In this document: piece after piece, positions 1-8,319 of the stretch | Layout of the letters: the number at the start of each line of letters is the position of its first letter | Numbering within the stretch: position 1 is the first letter of the stretch | Source: Arthrobacter sp. CAU 1506 | GTDB taxonomy: Bacteria; Actinomycetota; Actinomycetes; Actinomycetales; Micrococcaceae | Direction: 5' to 3' | Length of the DNA: 64,000 nucleotides | Assembly (NCBI RefSeq): GCF_005047635.1 | Contig: NZ_SUKC01000002.1 | Coordinates: 310,001 to 374,000 of the forward strand | Notes under the pieces: model-generated | Seen by the model: only the letters and a program-made list of their open reading frames with translations | What the model was told of the DNA's origin: nothing | Database searches by the model: none | Translations under genes and position numbers: made by a program

Positions 1-663
1 GATGTGGTTTTCACCGGCGCGGACCGGGGCGTTCAGGGCGGTGAAGAGCAGAGCTATGCCCGGAGCCTGAAAGTTTCCGAGGCAACGTCCCCGGACGTGT
101 TGCTGGCCTACGCCATGAACGGTGCGCCGTTGCCACCCCAGCACGGCTTCCCGGTGCGGCTGGTGGTGCCAGGCTGGTACGGGATGGCCAGCGTGAAGTG
201 GCTGACCGGCATCGAGGCCAGCACCTTCCCGTATACGGGATTCCAGCAGATGTCCTCCTACCGCTACAACCGCAGCGAAACCGATCCCGGCGAACCGGTA
301 ACGCGGATCAAGGTCCGTGCACTGATGGTCCCGCCGGGCATCCCGGACTTCATGACGCGAAACCGGCTGGTGGATGCAGGCCCGGTGCTGCTGCGCGGCA
401 GGGCCTGGTCCGGGAGGGCACCCATCCAGCAGGTCAAGGTCGCCGTCGACGGCGTGTGGTCGGAGGCGCAATTGGACCCGCCGGACGGCGAATATGCCTG
501 GCGCGGCTGGACTTTCCGCTGGCAGGCGGAACCGGGCGGGCATCAACTGCGCTGCCAGGCGATGGATGCCCTCGGGCAGGTCCAGCCATTGGAGCCGGAA
601 TGGAATTATTTGGGCATGGGCAACAATGCCGTGCAGACGGTGCCGGTGACTGTCCGTCCGTAA
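1..663 (+). CDS. Molybdopterin-dependent sulfite oxidase-like protein, C-terminal part
   Basis: The frame is open from base 1, so the 5' end lies outside the window; 220 residues remain. The segment reading VVFTGADRG, then FPVRLVVPGWYG and VKWLTGIEA is typical of the end of the sulfite-oxidase-type Moco domain, and the rest (from about residue 100) is the immunoglobulin-like Mo-co dimerisation domain (VLLRGRAWSG, VKVAVDGVW, YAWRGWTFRW). Family members oxidise sulfite or related substrates with a molybdopterin cofactor. Whether this one is a sulfite dehydrogenase, nitrate reductase-like or other member cannot be told without the N-terminal half. It is followed after 33 bases by an MFS gene on the same strand. 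Confidence 0.85.
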   Translation, partial: DVVFTGADRGVQGGEEQSYARSLKVSEATSPDVLLAYAMNGAPLPPQHGFPVRLVVPGWYGMASVKWLTGIEASTFPYTGFQQMSSYRYNRSETDPGEPVTRIKVRALMVPPGIPDFMTRNRLVDAGPVLLRGRAWSGRAPIQQVKVAVDGVWSEAQLDPPDGEYAWRGWTFRWQAEPGGHQLRCQAMDALGQVQPLEPEWNYLGMGNNAVQTVPVTVRP

Positions 664-696
664 AGGCAGCATCCGGACGCGGTAGTATTCCGGTTC

Positions 697-2097
697 ATGG
701 CTTCGCCCGGCCCGCCAGCCCGCCCGGAACATTCCCAGCCTGAGGCTTGGTGGAAAAGGTCCCACGAGACCACCGTCCTCCTGGTGGCCATTCTGGCGTC
801 CTTCGTGGCCTTCCTCGACGCCTCCATCGTCAATGTGGCGCTGCCCGCCATTGACCGTGACCTGGGCGGCGGCCTGGCGGTCCAGCAATGGGTGGTGGGC
901 GGCTACCTGCTGGCCCTCGGCTCGCTGATCCTGGTGGCCGGCGCCCTGTCCGACGTGTTCGGCCGGATCCGGATCCTGCGGCTGGGGCTGATGGTCTTCG
1001 GGGCGGCTTCGCTGGCCTGCGCTGCGGCGCCGGCTGCCGCCGCCCTGATAGCCGCCCGGATTGTCCAAGGCGCAGGCGCGGCGCTGCTGGTGCCGGCTTC
1101 GCTGGCCTTGATCACCCTGACTTTCGCTGGCCGGGACCAGCACCGGGCGATCGGAATCTGGACCGGCTGGACCGGCACCGCGTACATCATCGGCCCGGTC
1201 TTCGGCGGCCTGCTGGTGGACACGCTAGGTTGGCGGCTGGTCTTTGCCGTGAACGTGCTGCCCATCGCCGCCACCTTATGGCTGATGGCCCGGCTGGCCG
1301 ATCCGCCCCGGCAGGAGCCGCGGGCACCCATCGATGCCTTGGGGGCGTGCCTGGCCGCCGCCGGGCTCGCCGGGCCGGTGTTCGCGCTGATCGAACAGCA
1401 ACGGCTCGGCTGGACAGATCCACGGGTGCTTATTCCGCTGGCCGCCGGGCTCATCAGCCTGGGGCTCTTTCTGTGGTGGGAACGCCGAGTCTCCTACCCG
1501 ATGATGCCACTGCAGATTTTCCTCGTGCGCAATTTCGGCGTCGGCAACATCGCCACGGTGGGAATTTACGCCGGCCTGTCCCTGGGGATGTTCGCGCTGC
1601 CGGTCTTTCTGCAGCAGTCCGCCGGCTTCAGCGCCACCGCCGCCGGCCTGGCGATCTTGCCGATGAGCATCCTCTCACTCGCACTGGCAGCCTGGTTCGG
1701 CCGGCTCTCGGGCCGCTACGGGCCGCGCCTGTTCATGGCCGCGGGGCCGCTGCTGGCCGGCACCGGATTCCTGCTCATGTTGTCCGTGCACGAGCCGCTG
1801 GACTTCTGGCAGCACATCGTGCCGGGCGTGCTCTTGGCGGGTCTTGGCCTAGCAGTAACTGTCTCCCCGCTGACCGCAGCGGTGCTGGGCGCGATCGAGG
1901 CGGAACGCAGCGGGATCGCCTCCGCGGTGAACAATGCGGTGGCCCGCATTGCCGGGCTGCTGGGGATTGCCGTCGCCGGCGCCATTACCGGCGGACTGCT
2001 TGACTACGCAGGTTTCCGCCACGCCGCGCTGGCCGCTGCCCTGATGCTGTTCGCCGGCGGGGCGGTTTCCGCCGTAGGCATCCGCAACCGGCCCTAG
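697..2097 (+). CDS. MFS multidrug exporter, DHA2 (EmrB/QacA) type
   Basis: A 466-residue polytopic membrane protein. After a short hydrophilic N-terminus (to about residue 25) come the hydrophobic helices. The first carries FVAFLDASIVNVALPAI, the usual DHA2 motif with an acidic residue in TM1; SDVFGRIRILRLGL is motif A between TM2 and TM3; and GAGAALLVPASLALI is motif-C-like. The family exports drugs or small organic compounds by proton antiport. The substrate is unknown. The ATG at 697 has no obvious Shine-Dalgarno, so a slightly different start is possible. It ends facing the convergent DinB-like gene, with a hairpin between them. Confidence 0.88.
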   Translation: MASPGPPARPEHSQPEAWWKRSHETTVLLVAILASFVAFLDASIVNVALPAIDRDLGGGLAVQQWVVGGYLLALGSLILVAGALSDVFGRIRILRLGLMVFGAASLACAAAPAAAALIAARIVQGAGAALLVPASLALITLTFAGRDQHRAIGIWTGWTGTAYIIGPVFGGLLVDTLGWRLVFAVNVLPIAATLWLMARLADPPRQEPRAPIDALGACLAAAGLAGPVFALIEQQRLGWTDPRVLIPLAAGLISLGLFLWWERRVSYPMMPLQIFLVRNFGVGNIATVGIYAGLSLGMFALPVFLQQSAGFSATAAGLAILPMSILSLALAAWFGRLSGRYGPRLFMAAGPLLAGTGFLLMLSVHEPLDFWQHIVPGVLLAGLGLAVTVSPLTAAVLGAIEAERSGIASAVNNAVARIAGLLGIAVAGAITGGLLDYAGFRHAALAAALMLFAGGAVSAVGIRNRP

Positions 2098-2136
2098 GTG
2101 CCGGGCCGCAACTCACGGGCCAGGCCCGCAGGCTCC

Positions 2137-2170
2137 CCTGGGCCAGGCCCGCAGGCTTCCCTGGCCCAGG
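2137..2170. terminator. Hairpin between convergent genes (likely bidirectional terminator)
   Basis: An 11-bp perfect inverted repeat: CCTGGGCCAGG at 2137-2147 pairs with CCTGGCCCAGG at 2160-2170 around a 12-base loop. It lies between the MFS stop (2097) and the stop of the convergent gene at 2218. There is no clear T tract. The local sequence also repeats GGGCCAGGCCCGCAGGCT twice (about 2118-2158). Confidence 0.5.
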
Positions 2171-2217
2171 CCGCAGCCCCTGCCCCCACGCCCTGAGCCA
2201 GCCCCGGCCCAGCAGGA

Positions 2218-2817
2218 CTACACCACGGAAAAATCGCCCGGCAGGATGGTCCGGCCGGTCAATGCCAGCAGGACCATCGCCCCGTCGCCGCGTTCGGAGG
2301 CGATCTGGATGGCGAGTCGGCCGGCTTCCAGTTCCACGTCGCTGGGCAGCTCGGCCACCAGGCCGCACGCGCGGGACAGGTCCAAGGTGTGCACGGCCAG
2401 CTCGAAGATCCGGGTCGGCAGGTAGTCGCTGAACCGCATTCCGCCGGCAGCCGTTTCGATGATCCGGTCTTCGGCCAGCGGCAGCGTGTTCTCCAGCTGG
2501 GCCAGCAGCCGGTCCACCATATCCACCGGGTGCGGCCCCAATTCCTTGCCGGCCGCGATGGCCCGCTCGGTGACACCGGGGTCATCAGCCAGTCCGGTGG
2601 CCAGGTAATAGTCGGCGGCCGATTCCACCTGGACCTTGTCAGCCGGACGCCCCAAATATGTCAACACCGTGGACAGGGCACGGCTGGTGTGGCCGGCCAA
2701 GGTCCGCACGGTCCAGTCATCCAGCCCTGGCGCATTCCACGCGGTAGACGGCACGTCGGACAACACTTCCCGGAAATAGCGGCCCGCGGACAGGAAAGTT
2801 GCCGCCGATTGAATCAT
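2218..2817 (-). CDS. DinB-fold / maleylpyruvate isomerase N-terminal family protein
   Basis: A 199-residue protein with the pattern of the actinobacterial MDMPI_N (DinB superfamily) group. Near the N-terminus is W-x-xPGLDDWTVRTLAGHTSRA, with the conserved tryptophan and the metal-binding-type histidine. A second conserved segment, RIFELAVHTLDLSRA, lies at about residue 135-150. Members are four-helix-bundle proteins, some of them mycothiol-dependent transferases or isomerases. The specific reaction here is unknown. The C-terminus is not long enough for a second full domain. The ATG at 2817 lacks a strong ribosome binding site. Confidence 0.75.
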   Translation of the reverse strand: MIQSAATFLSAGRYFREVLSDVPSTAWNAPGLDDWTVRTLAGHTSRALSTVLTYLGRPADKVQVESAADYYLATGLADDPGVTERAIAAGKELGPHPVDMVDRLLAQLENTLPLAEDRIIETAAGGMRFSDYLPTRIFELAVHTLDLSRACGLVAELPSDVELEAGRLAIQIASERGDGAMVLLALTGRTILPGDFSVV

Positions 2818-2899
2818 GCGCCCATGCTACGGCCGGCCGCTGTCCACGACCAGCGCTTTGGTGTGGCCCGGCACAGTCCGGGCAGGATTGCCGTGTCCC

Positions 2900-3079
2900 T
2901 CAGGCCAGGCGCCGCATGTCCCTCCGCCACGCCGGCACAGGGACGGCGACCTCTTCCCACAGGGCCTGCCATCCGCGGTGGGCACGATTGCTGGCCGCGA
3001 TCAACTCGCCCAGTTCCGCTTCGATTTCCGCCTGGCAAGCATCCGTATCGATGTCGCTCCAGTCCAAGGGTGTTGACAT
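2900..3079 (-). CDS. Small conserved-looking hypothetical protein (59 aa)
   Basis: A 59-residue acidic, tryptophan-containing protein starting MSTPLDWSDIDTDACQ and ending in a basic WRRDMRRLA tail. The ATG at 3079 is chosen because GAGGAGG sits about 9 bases upstream. The same frame stays open far upstream, but that extension runs antisense through the methyltransferase gene and is a high-GC artefact. No family was recognised. It could be a small soluble regulatory or structural protein. It is divergent from the methyltransferase gene and probably has a promoter in 3080-3223. Confidence 0.6.
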   Translation of the reverse strand: MSTPLDWSDIDTDACQAEIEAELGELIAASNRAHRGWQALWEEVAVPVPAWRRDMRRLA

Positions 3080-3223
3080 AATCCGGGCCTCCTCACAGTA
3101 AGCTTCCTTCGATCCTACGGACGCCGCGCTCGTCCGGCCATGGGGAGAACTACCCATCAGCGCGTGTAAAGACGATCCTCCGGCCGTGCGCCGGCCCGAA
3201 TCGGCTGCACTAGGCTTGAAACC

Positions 3224-4486
3224 ATGGCACCCGAGACCCACGCCGAGAGCATCGCCCCGATTCTGACTCCGGAGGGCTGGGAACTGCTGAACTCGCTCGG
3301 CCCGTACTCCGAAGCGGAGAGCCTGCACACCGGAACCGAGCTGCGCAAGGCCGGCCACTCCCCCGAACTGGTCTCCGCCGCGATGACGCAATCCCGGCTG
3401 CGGGCCAAAGCCGCGGCAAAATTCGGCCCGTTCGCGGAAAAGATGCTCTTCACCCAGGCAGGACTGGAACAGGCCACCCGGCTGAACATCGCGGCCCTGC
3501 ACGCCCAGCGGTTCCAGGCTGCCGGGGCCGAACACGTGGCTGACCTCGGCTGCGGCATCGGCGCGGACTCGATGGCGCTGGCCACCCTTGACCGCAGGGT
3601 CACCGCCGTCGAACGTGATGAAACCACCGCCGCCGTGGCCACAATCAACCTGATGCCCTGGCCGGACGCCACCGTGGTCAACGCCGAAGCCGAAGACGTT
3701 GACCTGACCGGAGTCGACGGCGTGTGGCTGGATCCGGCCCGGCGGACCACCACGACGTCGGGCACCACCAGGATCTTCGATCCGGAGGCGTTCTCGCCGC
3801 CCTTGTCCTTCGTTGAGCAGCTCGCGGACCGGGGCCTGCCGGTGGGCGTCAAAATGGGTCCCGGCATCCCCCACGACGCGCTGCCGGAGAACTGCGAGGT
3901 CCAATGGGTATCCGTCAACGGCGACGTGATTGAGGCGGCGTTGTGGTTCAACACGCTGGCCCGGCCCGGCGTCCGGCGTGCGGCCTTGGTGATCGGGGCC
4001 GCCGGCACCGCCGAACTCACCAGCGCCGTCAGCTTCGATCCGGCCCACCAGGACGTGGAGACCGGTCCGGCCGAAGGCTACCTGTATGAGCCCGACGGCG
4101 CAGTGATCCGGGCCGGGCTGGTGGCCGATCTGGCCCGCGGCCTGGAGGGCCACCTGCTCGATGAGCACATCGCGTACATCTGTGCTCCGCAGCTGCAGCA
4201 GACCCCGTTTGCCCGGGCGTACAAGGTGCTGGAGGTCAAGCCGTACAACGTCAAGAAGCTCAAGGCGTGGGTCAAGGCCAACCGGATCGGCACCCTGGAG
4301 ATCAAGAAGCGCGGCACCTCGGTCACCCCGGACGAATTGCGCAAAACCCTGCTGACCGGTTCCGGCAAGGGTCCGAACAAGGCGACGCTGGTGCTGACCC
4401 GGATCGGCGAGGACCGGGTGGCGATCGTCGTCGAGCCCGTCCCCTCCGCCGGCGGCCGCAGCCGCGAGCGCGCAGCCAGGCCCTGA
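3224..4486 (+). CDS. Class I SAM-dependent methyltransferase with THUMP-like domain
   Basis: A 420-residue protein. The SAM-binding motif I is VADLGCGIGADSMALA (about residue 105-120), followed by VTAVERDETTAAVA (the acidic residue ending beta-2). VDGVWLDPARRT is the motif IV region, a DPAR rather than DPPY signature. The C-terminal third matches the THUMP-like domain of actinobacterial methyltransferases and ends KRGTSVTPDELRKTL. Such proteins probably modify RNA, but the substrate is not established. It is followed by the GCS2-type gene. Confidence 0.85.
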   Translation: MAPETHAESIAPILTPEGWELLNSLGPYSEAESLHTGTELRKAGHSPELVSAAMTQSRLRAKAAAKFGPFAEKMLFTQAGLEQATRLNIAALHAQRFQAAGAEHVADLGCGIGADSMALATLDRRVTAVERDETTAAVATINLMPWPDATVVNAEAEDVDLTGVDGVWLDPARRTTTTSGTTRIFDPEAFSPPLSFVEQLADRGLPVGVKMGPGIPHDALPENCEVQWVSVNGDVIEAALWFNTLARPGVRRAALVIGAAGTAELTSAVSFDPAHQDVETGPAEGYLYEPDGAVIRAGLVADLARGLEGHLLDEHIAYICAPQLQQTPFARAYKVLEVKPYNVKKLKAWVKANRIGTLEIKKRGTSVTPDELRKTLLTGSGKGPNKATLVLTRIGEDRVAIVVEPVPSAGGRSRERAARP

Positions 4487-4575
4487 CACACTAGAATCAA
4501 AGCAGTGTCGCCGCCCGTTCTGCGCGAGACGTGCATCTCCGGCGGCAGCCGGTACCGCCAGATACGGAGCAGCGT

Positions 4576-5727
4576 TTGAACATCGATTTTGCCCAGTCCG
4601 CCCAATCTTCTCTTGGAGTCGAGTGGGAGCTGGCGCTGGTAGACGCACAAACCGGCGAGCTGGTCTCCGTGGCCGAGCAGGTGCTGGACGCTGTCCGCGC
4701 GGGCCATCCCGACCTGAAAGACGACGACGAGCACCCGCACGTGAAGCAGGAACTGCTGCTGAACACGGTTGAGCTGGTGACCGGCATCTGCCGTACCGTC
4801 AGCGATGCCAAGGCCGACCTGAGCAGTGCACTGACCGCGGTCCGCGACGTCACCGATCCGATGGGCGTGGAACTGTTCTGCGCCGGCAGCCACCCGTTTG
4901 CGGCACCGCGGTCGCAGCCGGTGACGGACAAGGCGCGCTATGCCAAGCTGATCGACCGCACCCGGTGGTGGGGCCAGCAGATGGTGATTTACGGGGTGCA
5001 TGTGCACGTCGGCCTGGATCACCGGGACAAGGCGCTGCCGGTGATGGACGGGCTGCTCAACTATTTCCCGCATTTCCAGGCGCTCTCCGCATCCTCCCCC
5101 TTCTGGGCTGGAGAGGACACCGGGTACGCCTCGCAGCGCGCGCTGATGTTCCAGCAGTTGCCCACCGCGGGCCTGCCGTTCCAGTTCCCCAGTTGGGCGC
5201 TGTACGAGGACTACGTCCAGGACATGTTCACCACCGGCGTGATCGACACCATCAGCGAGATCCGCTGGGACATCCGTCCGGTTCCCGCGCTGGGTACCAT
5301 CGAGATGCGGGTCTGCGACGGGCTGTCGACGCTGCAGGACGTGGGCGCCGTCGCCGCGCTCACCCAGTGCCTGGTGGACGAGTTCTCCACCGCGTTGGAC
5401 AACGGCTGGGCCATCCCCACCATGCCGCCGTGGCATGTGCAGGAGAACAAGTGGCGCGCCGCCCGCTACGGCATGGACGCCATCATCATCCTCAACGCCG
5501 CCGGCAAGGAAATGCTGGTCACCGAACACCTGCGCGAGCATGTGCTGAACCGGTTGGAACCGGTGGCCCGGAAGCTTGGCTGCAGCAAGGAACTGGCCGA
5601 CGTGGAGAAAATCATCGACGGCGGTGCCGGCTACCAGCGCCAGCGCCGGGTGGCGGCAGAGCACGACGGCGACCTGCGCGCCGTCGTGCTCGACGTGGTC
5701 AGCCAGCTGCGCCGCGCCGACCACTGA
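4576..5727 (+). CDS. Glutamate-cysteine ligase GCS2 family (YbdK-type carboxylate-amine ligase)
   Basis: A 383-residue ligase-like protein. SLGVEWELALVD near the N-terminus is the GCS2 signature with the metal-binding glutamate. HVHVGLDHRDKAL and the WDIRPVPALGTIEMRVCDG segment (about residue 225-250) are also characteristic. The family joins an amino acid carboxylate to an amine with ATP; in actinobacteria the physiological product of YbdK types is uncertain. I chose TTG at 4576 because GGAG lies 6 bases upstream and homologues start close to this point; GTG at 4531 is the alternative. It runs towards the GT2 synthase gene on the other strand. Confidence 0.88.
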   Translation: MNIDFAQSAQSSLGVEWELALVDAQTGELVSVAEQVLDAVRAGHPDLKDDDEHPHVKQELLLNTVELVTGICRTVSDAKADLSSALTAVRDVTDPMGVELFCAGSHPFAAPRSQPVTDKARYAKLIDRTRWWGQQMVIYGVHVHVGLDHRDKALPVMDGLLNYFPHFQALSASSPFWAGEDTGYASQRALMFQQLPTAGLPFQFPSWALYEDYVQDMFTTGVIDTISEIRWDIRPVPALGTIEMRVCDGLSTLQDVGAVAALTQCLVDEFSTALDNGWAIPTMPPWHVQENKWRAARYGMDAIIILNAAGKEMLVTEHLREHVLNRLEPVARKLGCSKELADVEKIIDGGAGYQRQRRVAAEHDGDLRAVVLDVVSQLRRADH

Positions 5728-5772
5728 CGGGATCGGCGCGCCGCCAAGCAGCGCCGGGAAGTTCCTGCAGCC

Positions 5773-8085
5773 TCACAGACCGGCTGCGCGGCGCCGCCGG
5801 TCGTGGCTGCCGCGCAGGTCGCGGTTCAGCCGACGGTCGCCGTGGTAAAGGATGGAACTGTAGTCCACCTCTTCGGCCGTCTTGGCAATCACCACGGGCT
5901 CTGCGGTTTTCGGCTTTTTGGGCTCGACGTAGAGCCAGCCGATGGTCCCCAGCACAATGTCCACCAGCGAATTCTTGATCCCGATGTAGGAATAGATCGC
6001 GTAGATCGCCAGCGTCGCGTTGAGGGCGGCGAAGGCGGCATTGCCCCAGTTCTGCGCCAGGATGTCGCGGTAGAACGTGAACAGCGAGAACGCCACCATC
6101 AGATACGGAATCAGCACGTACAGGGCAGGCGCCGCGGTACGGTCCTTGACCTTGGGCGTCCGCACAAACGGAATCTTCTCGCCGGTCAACGCCTGCTGCA
6201 TCGATTTGAAAACGCCGGCCAGGTTCACCGGCAGCATGACCAGGTTGAATCCGTAGATGCGGAAGATGTCGCCAAAGCGGTGGCCGCAGTCGCGCAGGTC
6301 GCTGCCCATGGCCAGGAAGTAGGGCAGCGCCGCAATAAACACCACCGGGCTGAGCAGCCGACTGTCGTACGGATAGGCCAACAGGAACACCAGGCCGAAG
6401 CTGGCCCAGGCGATCGAGGCCATGTAGTTGACCTTCATGAGCACTTCGCGGACCAGGATCCGCTCGTGCCGGTGGCGCCGCTCCACCAGTTGCGACCACA
6501 GCTTGGGCAGGATCAGCAGGCCGCCGTTGGCCCACCGCCGCCGCTGCACCACCAGCGAGCCAAAGTCCGGCGGGGTGGCGCTGTAGCTCAGCCGTTCCGG
6601 GTAGTTGGCCAGCTTCCAGCCGTGCGCGCCCAAGTCGATGCTTGATTCGGTGTCTTCGATGACCGTCCGGTCCTGGATGTAGGTGCGGATCTCGAAGCCG
6701 CCCACCGTCTCCACCTCGACGATGTCTTCCAGCGCCTCCTTGCGGATCACCGCGTTGGCGCCCACCCAGAAGGTGGCACCGTAATAGGTCATGCCTTGAT
6801 GCAGGATGTGCTGGATGTCAGTGGTCGCGCCGGCTACCCGCTCAATCCGGGTGGGAGCTCCGCGGAAGGCCGAGTAGGGCGTCTGGGCGACGGCGATGCG
6901 CTCGTTCCCCGGGGATTCGAGGAAGTACACCAGCCGCAGGCAGTAGTCGCGCAGCAGCTGGGAATCGGCGTCCAAGGTCAGCAGATAGCGGCTGTCGGGG
7001 ATCTCAAGGTCCGCGTCTTCGCCGTCCGGCACGGGCCGCAGGACGGTGTCGCCGGCGGCGTCCTCCACTTCCCAGCGCTGGCCCATCAGCGAGATGTAGG
7101 CGTTCAGGTTCATCGCTTTGTTGGCCTCATGCGAGAGGTTGGCATAGCGTTTGCGCTCGAACGTCTCGGTCTTCACGCTGAAGGTCCGCACCAGGCGCAG
7201 GTGCAGTTCCTCGATCCGCTCGGGGGCCAGCTCAGCCGACTGTGCGGCGGCCGCCTCCAGAGCCAGCAGCACCAGGCGCAGTTCGCGGGCCAAGCCCATG
7301 ACCACCAAGTCCACGAAGAACTCGTCAACGTGGTCCTCGATGCGCTCGGCCTCGGCGAATTCTTCCAGCCAGGTGGCGGCGGCGGTGTACTCGCTGATCA
7401 AGCGCTGCAGATCGGACGACGGCGCGTGGTCGCCATTGCGGAATGCCGCCAGGGCGGCGTTGGCCCTGTTGGCCGGGACCCGCAACCTGTCGCTGATCTC
7501 GGTCTGCAGGGCCCGCGTGCGCTCAAGCCGTTGGAGCACGGCGGGATCGGTGGGGAAAGGCGGGTCGTCGAGCAGCAGCACCACCCGCAGGTCGGGGAAT
7601 TCCTGCAGGGCTGCCGACCACAGCGTGGACCGGACGACCTCCGGCTCTTCGGCGTAGGACGGCACCAGCACGGTCACGCCGCCGTCGTAGCGGGAAAAGT
7701 GCCGGTCCAGCTCCCCGCGCGGAACCCGCTGGTGGTCGCGGAACCGGTACATGGCCCCCTGCCGGGCCAGCAAGTACATCAGGGCGGAGAAGGTCAGGAA
7801 CGTCACCACGACCAGATAGGACACAGCTTCCAGCTGGAACCGGAAGCCCGGGCCCGGGTTGTTGGCGAACTGGCGCAGGATGGTGGTGACCACATAGACG
7901 ATCCAGGCCGTCACCGTGGTGATAATCCCCAGCCGCCCCAGGACGATCTTTCGACCGCTGGGCTTGGGGTGCACGATGGACATCGGTTCCGACCGCTTTT
8001 CGGCACCCCACTGGCGGCGCCGCGGCGCCGGATCGGCGGCGGAAGCGAGCGGCTCGACTTGAGCGGCAGGCATGGTGTCCAGCAT
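5773..8085 (-). CDS. Processive family 2 glycosyltransferase (cellulose/chitin/hyaluronan synthase-like)
   Basis: A 770-residue membrane synthase. Two N-terminal helices (about 49-70 and 88-108) precede the catalytic domain: VTVLVPSYAEEP, first acidic site LLLDDPP (about 173), DADS (about 372), ED of TVIEDTESS (about 477) and QRRRW (about 514-518), that is, the D, DxD, D, QxxRW set of processive GT2 enzymes. At least four helices follow, with a cytosolic loop reading VRTPKVKDRT, like the TPK motif of cellulose-synthase relatives. About 200 residues, mostly charged and helical, separate the first Asp and DxD, much longer than usual. It should polymerise a UDP-sugar and extrude the chain; the sugar is unknown. 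ATG at 8085 is chosen because upstream codons run through a terminator hairpin. Confidence 0.85.
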   Translation of the reverse strand: MLDTMPAAQVEPLASAADPAPRRRQWGAEKRSEPMSIVHPKPSGRKIVLGRLGIITTVTAWIVYVVTTILRQFANNPGPGFRFQLEAVSYLVVVTFLTFSALMYLLARQGAMYRFRDHQRVPRGELDRHFSRYDGGVTVLVPSYAEEPEVVRSTLWSAALQEFPDLRVVLLLDDPPFPTDPAVLQRLERTRALQTEISDRLRVPANRANAALAAFRNGDHAPSSDLQRLISEYTAAATWLEEFAEAERIEDHVDEFFVDLVVMGLARELRLVLLALEAAAAQSAELAPERIEELHLRLVRTFSVKTETFERKRYANLSHEANKAMNLNAYISLMGQRWEVEDAAGDTVLRPVPDGEDADLEIPDSRYLLTLDADSQLLRDYCLRLVYFLESPGNERIAVAQTPYSAFRGAPTRIERVAGATTDIQHILHQGMTYYGATFWVGANAVIRKEALEDIVEVETVGGFEIRTYIQDRTVIEDTESSIDLGAHGWKLANYPERLSYSATPPDFGSLVVQRRRWANGGLLILPKLWSQLVERRHRHERILVREVLMKVNYMASIAWASFGLVFLLAYPYDSRLLSPVVFIAALPYFLAMGSDLRDCGHRFGDIFRIYGFNLVMLPVNLAGVFKSMQQALTGEKIPFVRTPKVKDRTAAPALYVLIPYLMVAFSLFTFYRDILAQNWGNAAFAALNATLAIYAIYSYIGIKNSLVDIVLGTIGWLYVEPKKPKTAEPVVIAKTAEEVDYSSILYHGDRRLNRDLRGSHDRRRRAAGL

Positions 8086-8108
8086 GAAAACCCCCAACAA
8101 ACAGGACG

Positions 8109-8138
8109 AAAAAAGGGCAGAGCCGTGGTGCTCTGCCC
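8109..8138 (-). terminator. Intrinsic terminator in the 5' leader of the GT2 synthase (candidate attenuator)
   Basis: Read on the minus strand, a perfect 9-bp stem (8115-8123 with 8130-8138, loop of 6) is followed at once by six T residues (8109-8114). It ends 23 bases before the synthase ATG at 8085. A canonical terminator inside a leader suggests regulated read-through. It could instead block read-through from the tsa operon crossing the GH18 gene in antisense. Confidence 0.75.
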
Positions 8139-8161
8139 TGGTGGATCCTCGGCCGGCGGAA

Positions 8162-8197
8162 CGGGCGCCGGTGCCCCTTAGTCTAGGGGCTTGCCCG
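8162..8197 (-). ncRNA. Nested hairpin in the GT2 leader (possible anti-terminator or sensor)
   Basis: CGGGC at 8162-8166 pairs with GCCCG at 8193-8197, and inside it GCCCCT (8173-8178) pairs with AGGGGC (8185-8190). It lies between a TATTAT box on the minus strand (8203-8208) and the terminator. No known riboswitch consensus was recognised. Confidence 0.35.
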
Positions 8198-8210
8198 AGA
8201 CAATAATACA

Positions 8211-8222
8211 ACGTTTAAACGT
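8211..8222. promoter_or_regulatory. 12-bp perfect palindrome in the divergent GT2/GH18 promoter region
   Basis: ACGTTTAAACGT is a perfect palindrome, AT-rich against its background. It sits just upstream of a possible -10 (TATTAT on the minus strand, 8203-8208) and about 100 bases from the GH18 start. It is a plausible operator controlling both genes. Confidence 0.4.
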
Positions 8223-8319
8223 GATTAACGCCACTCTTTCAGGCGTGTCGTCATCAGATGTCTACCTGTTACCGTACAGACACGGGTTCCGGAGCGGATT
8301 CCCGTAGTTGGGGAGAACA

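Noticed and set aside
2900-4648. A 582-codon open frame on the minus strand across the methyltransferase gene
   Set aside because: Antisense to a well-supported methyltransferase, with His/Gly/Arg-rich composition typical of high-GC frame artefacts; only its last 59 codons, with a good ribosome binding site, look real.
8086-8211. c-di-GMP or c-di-AMP riboswitch in the GT2 leader
   Set aside because: The leader downstream of the TATTAT box is only about 110 bases and lacks the conserved cores of either class.
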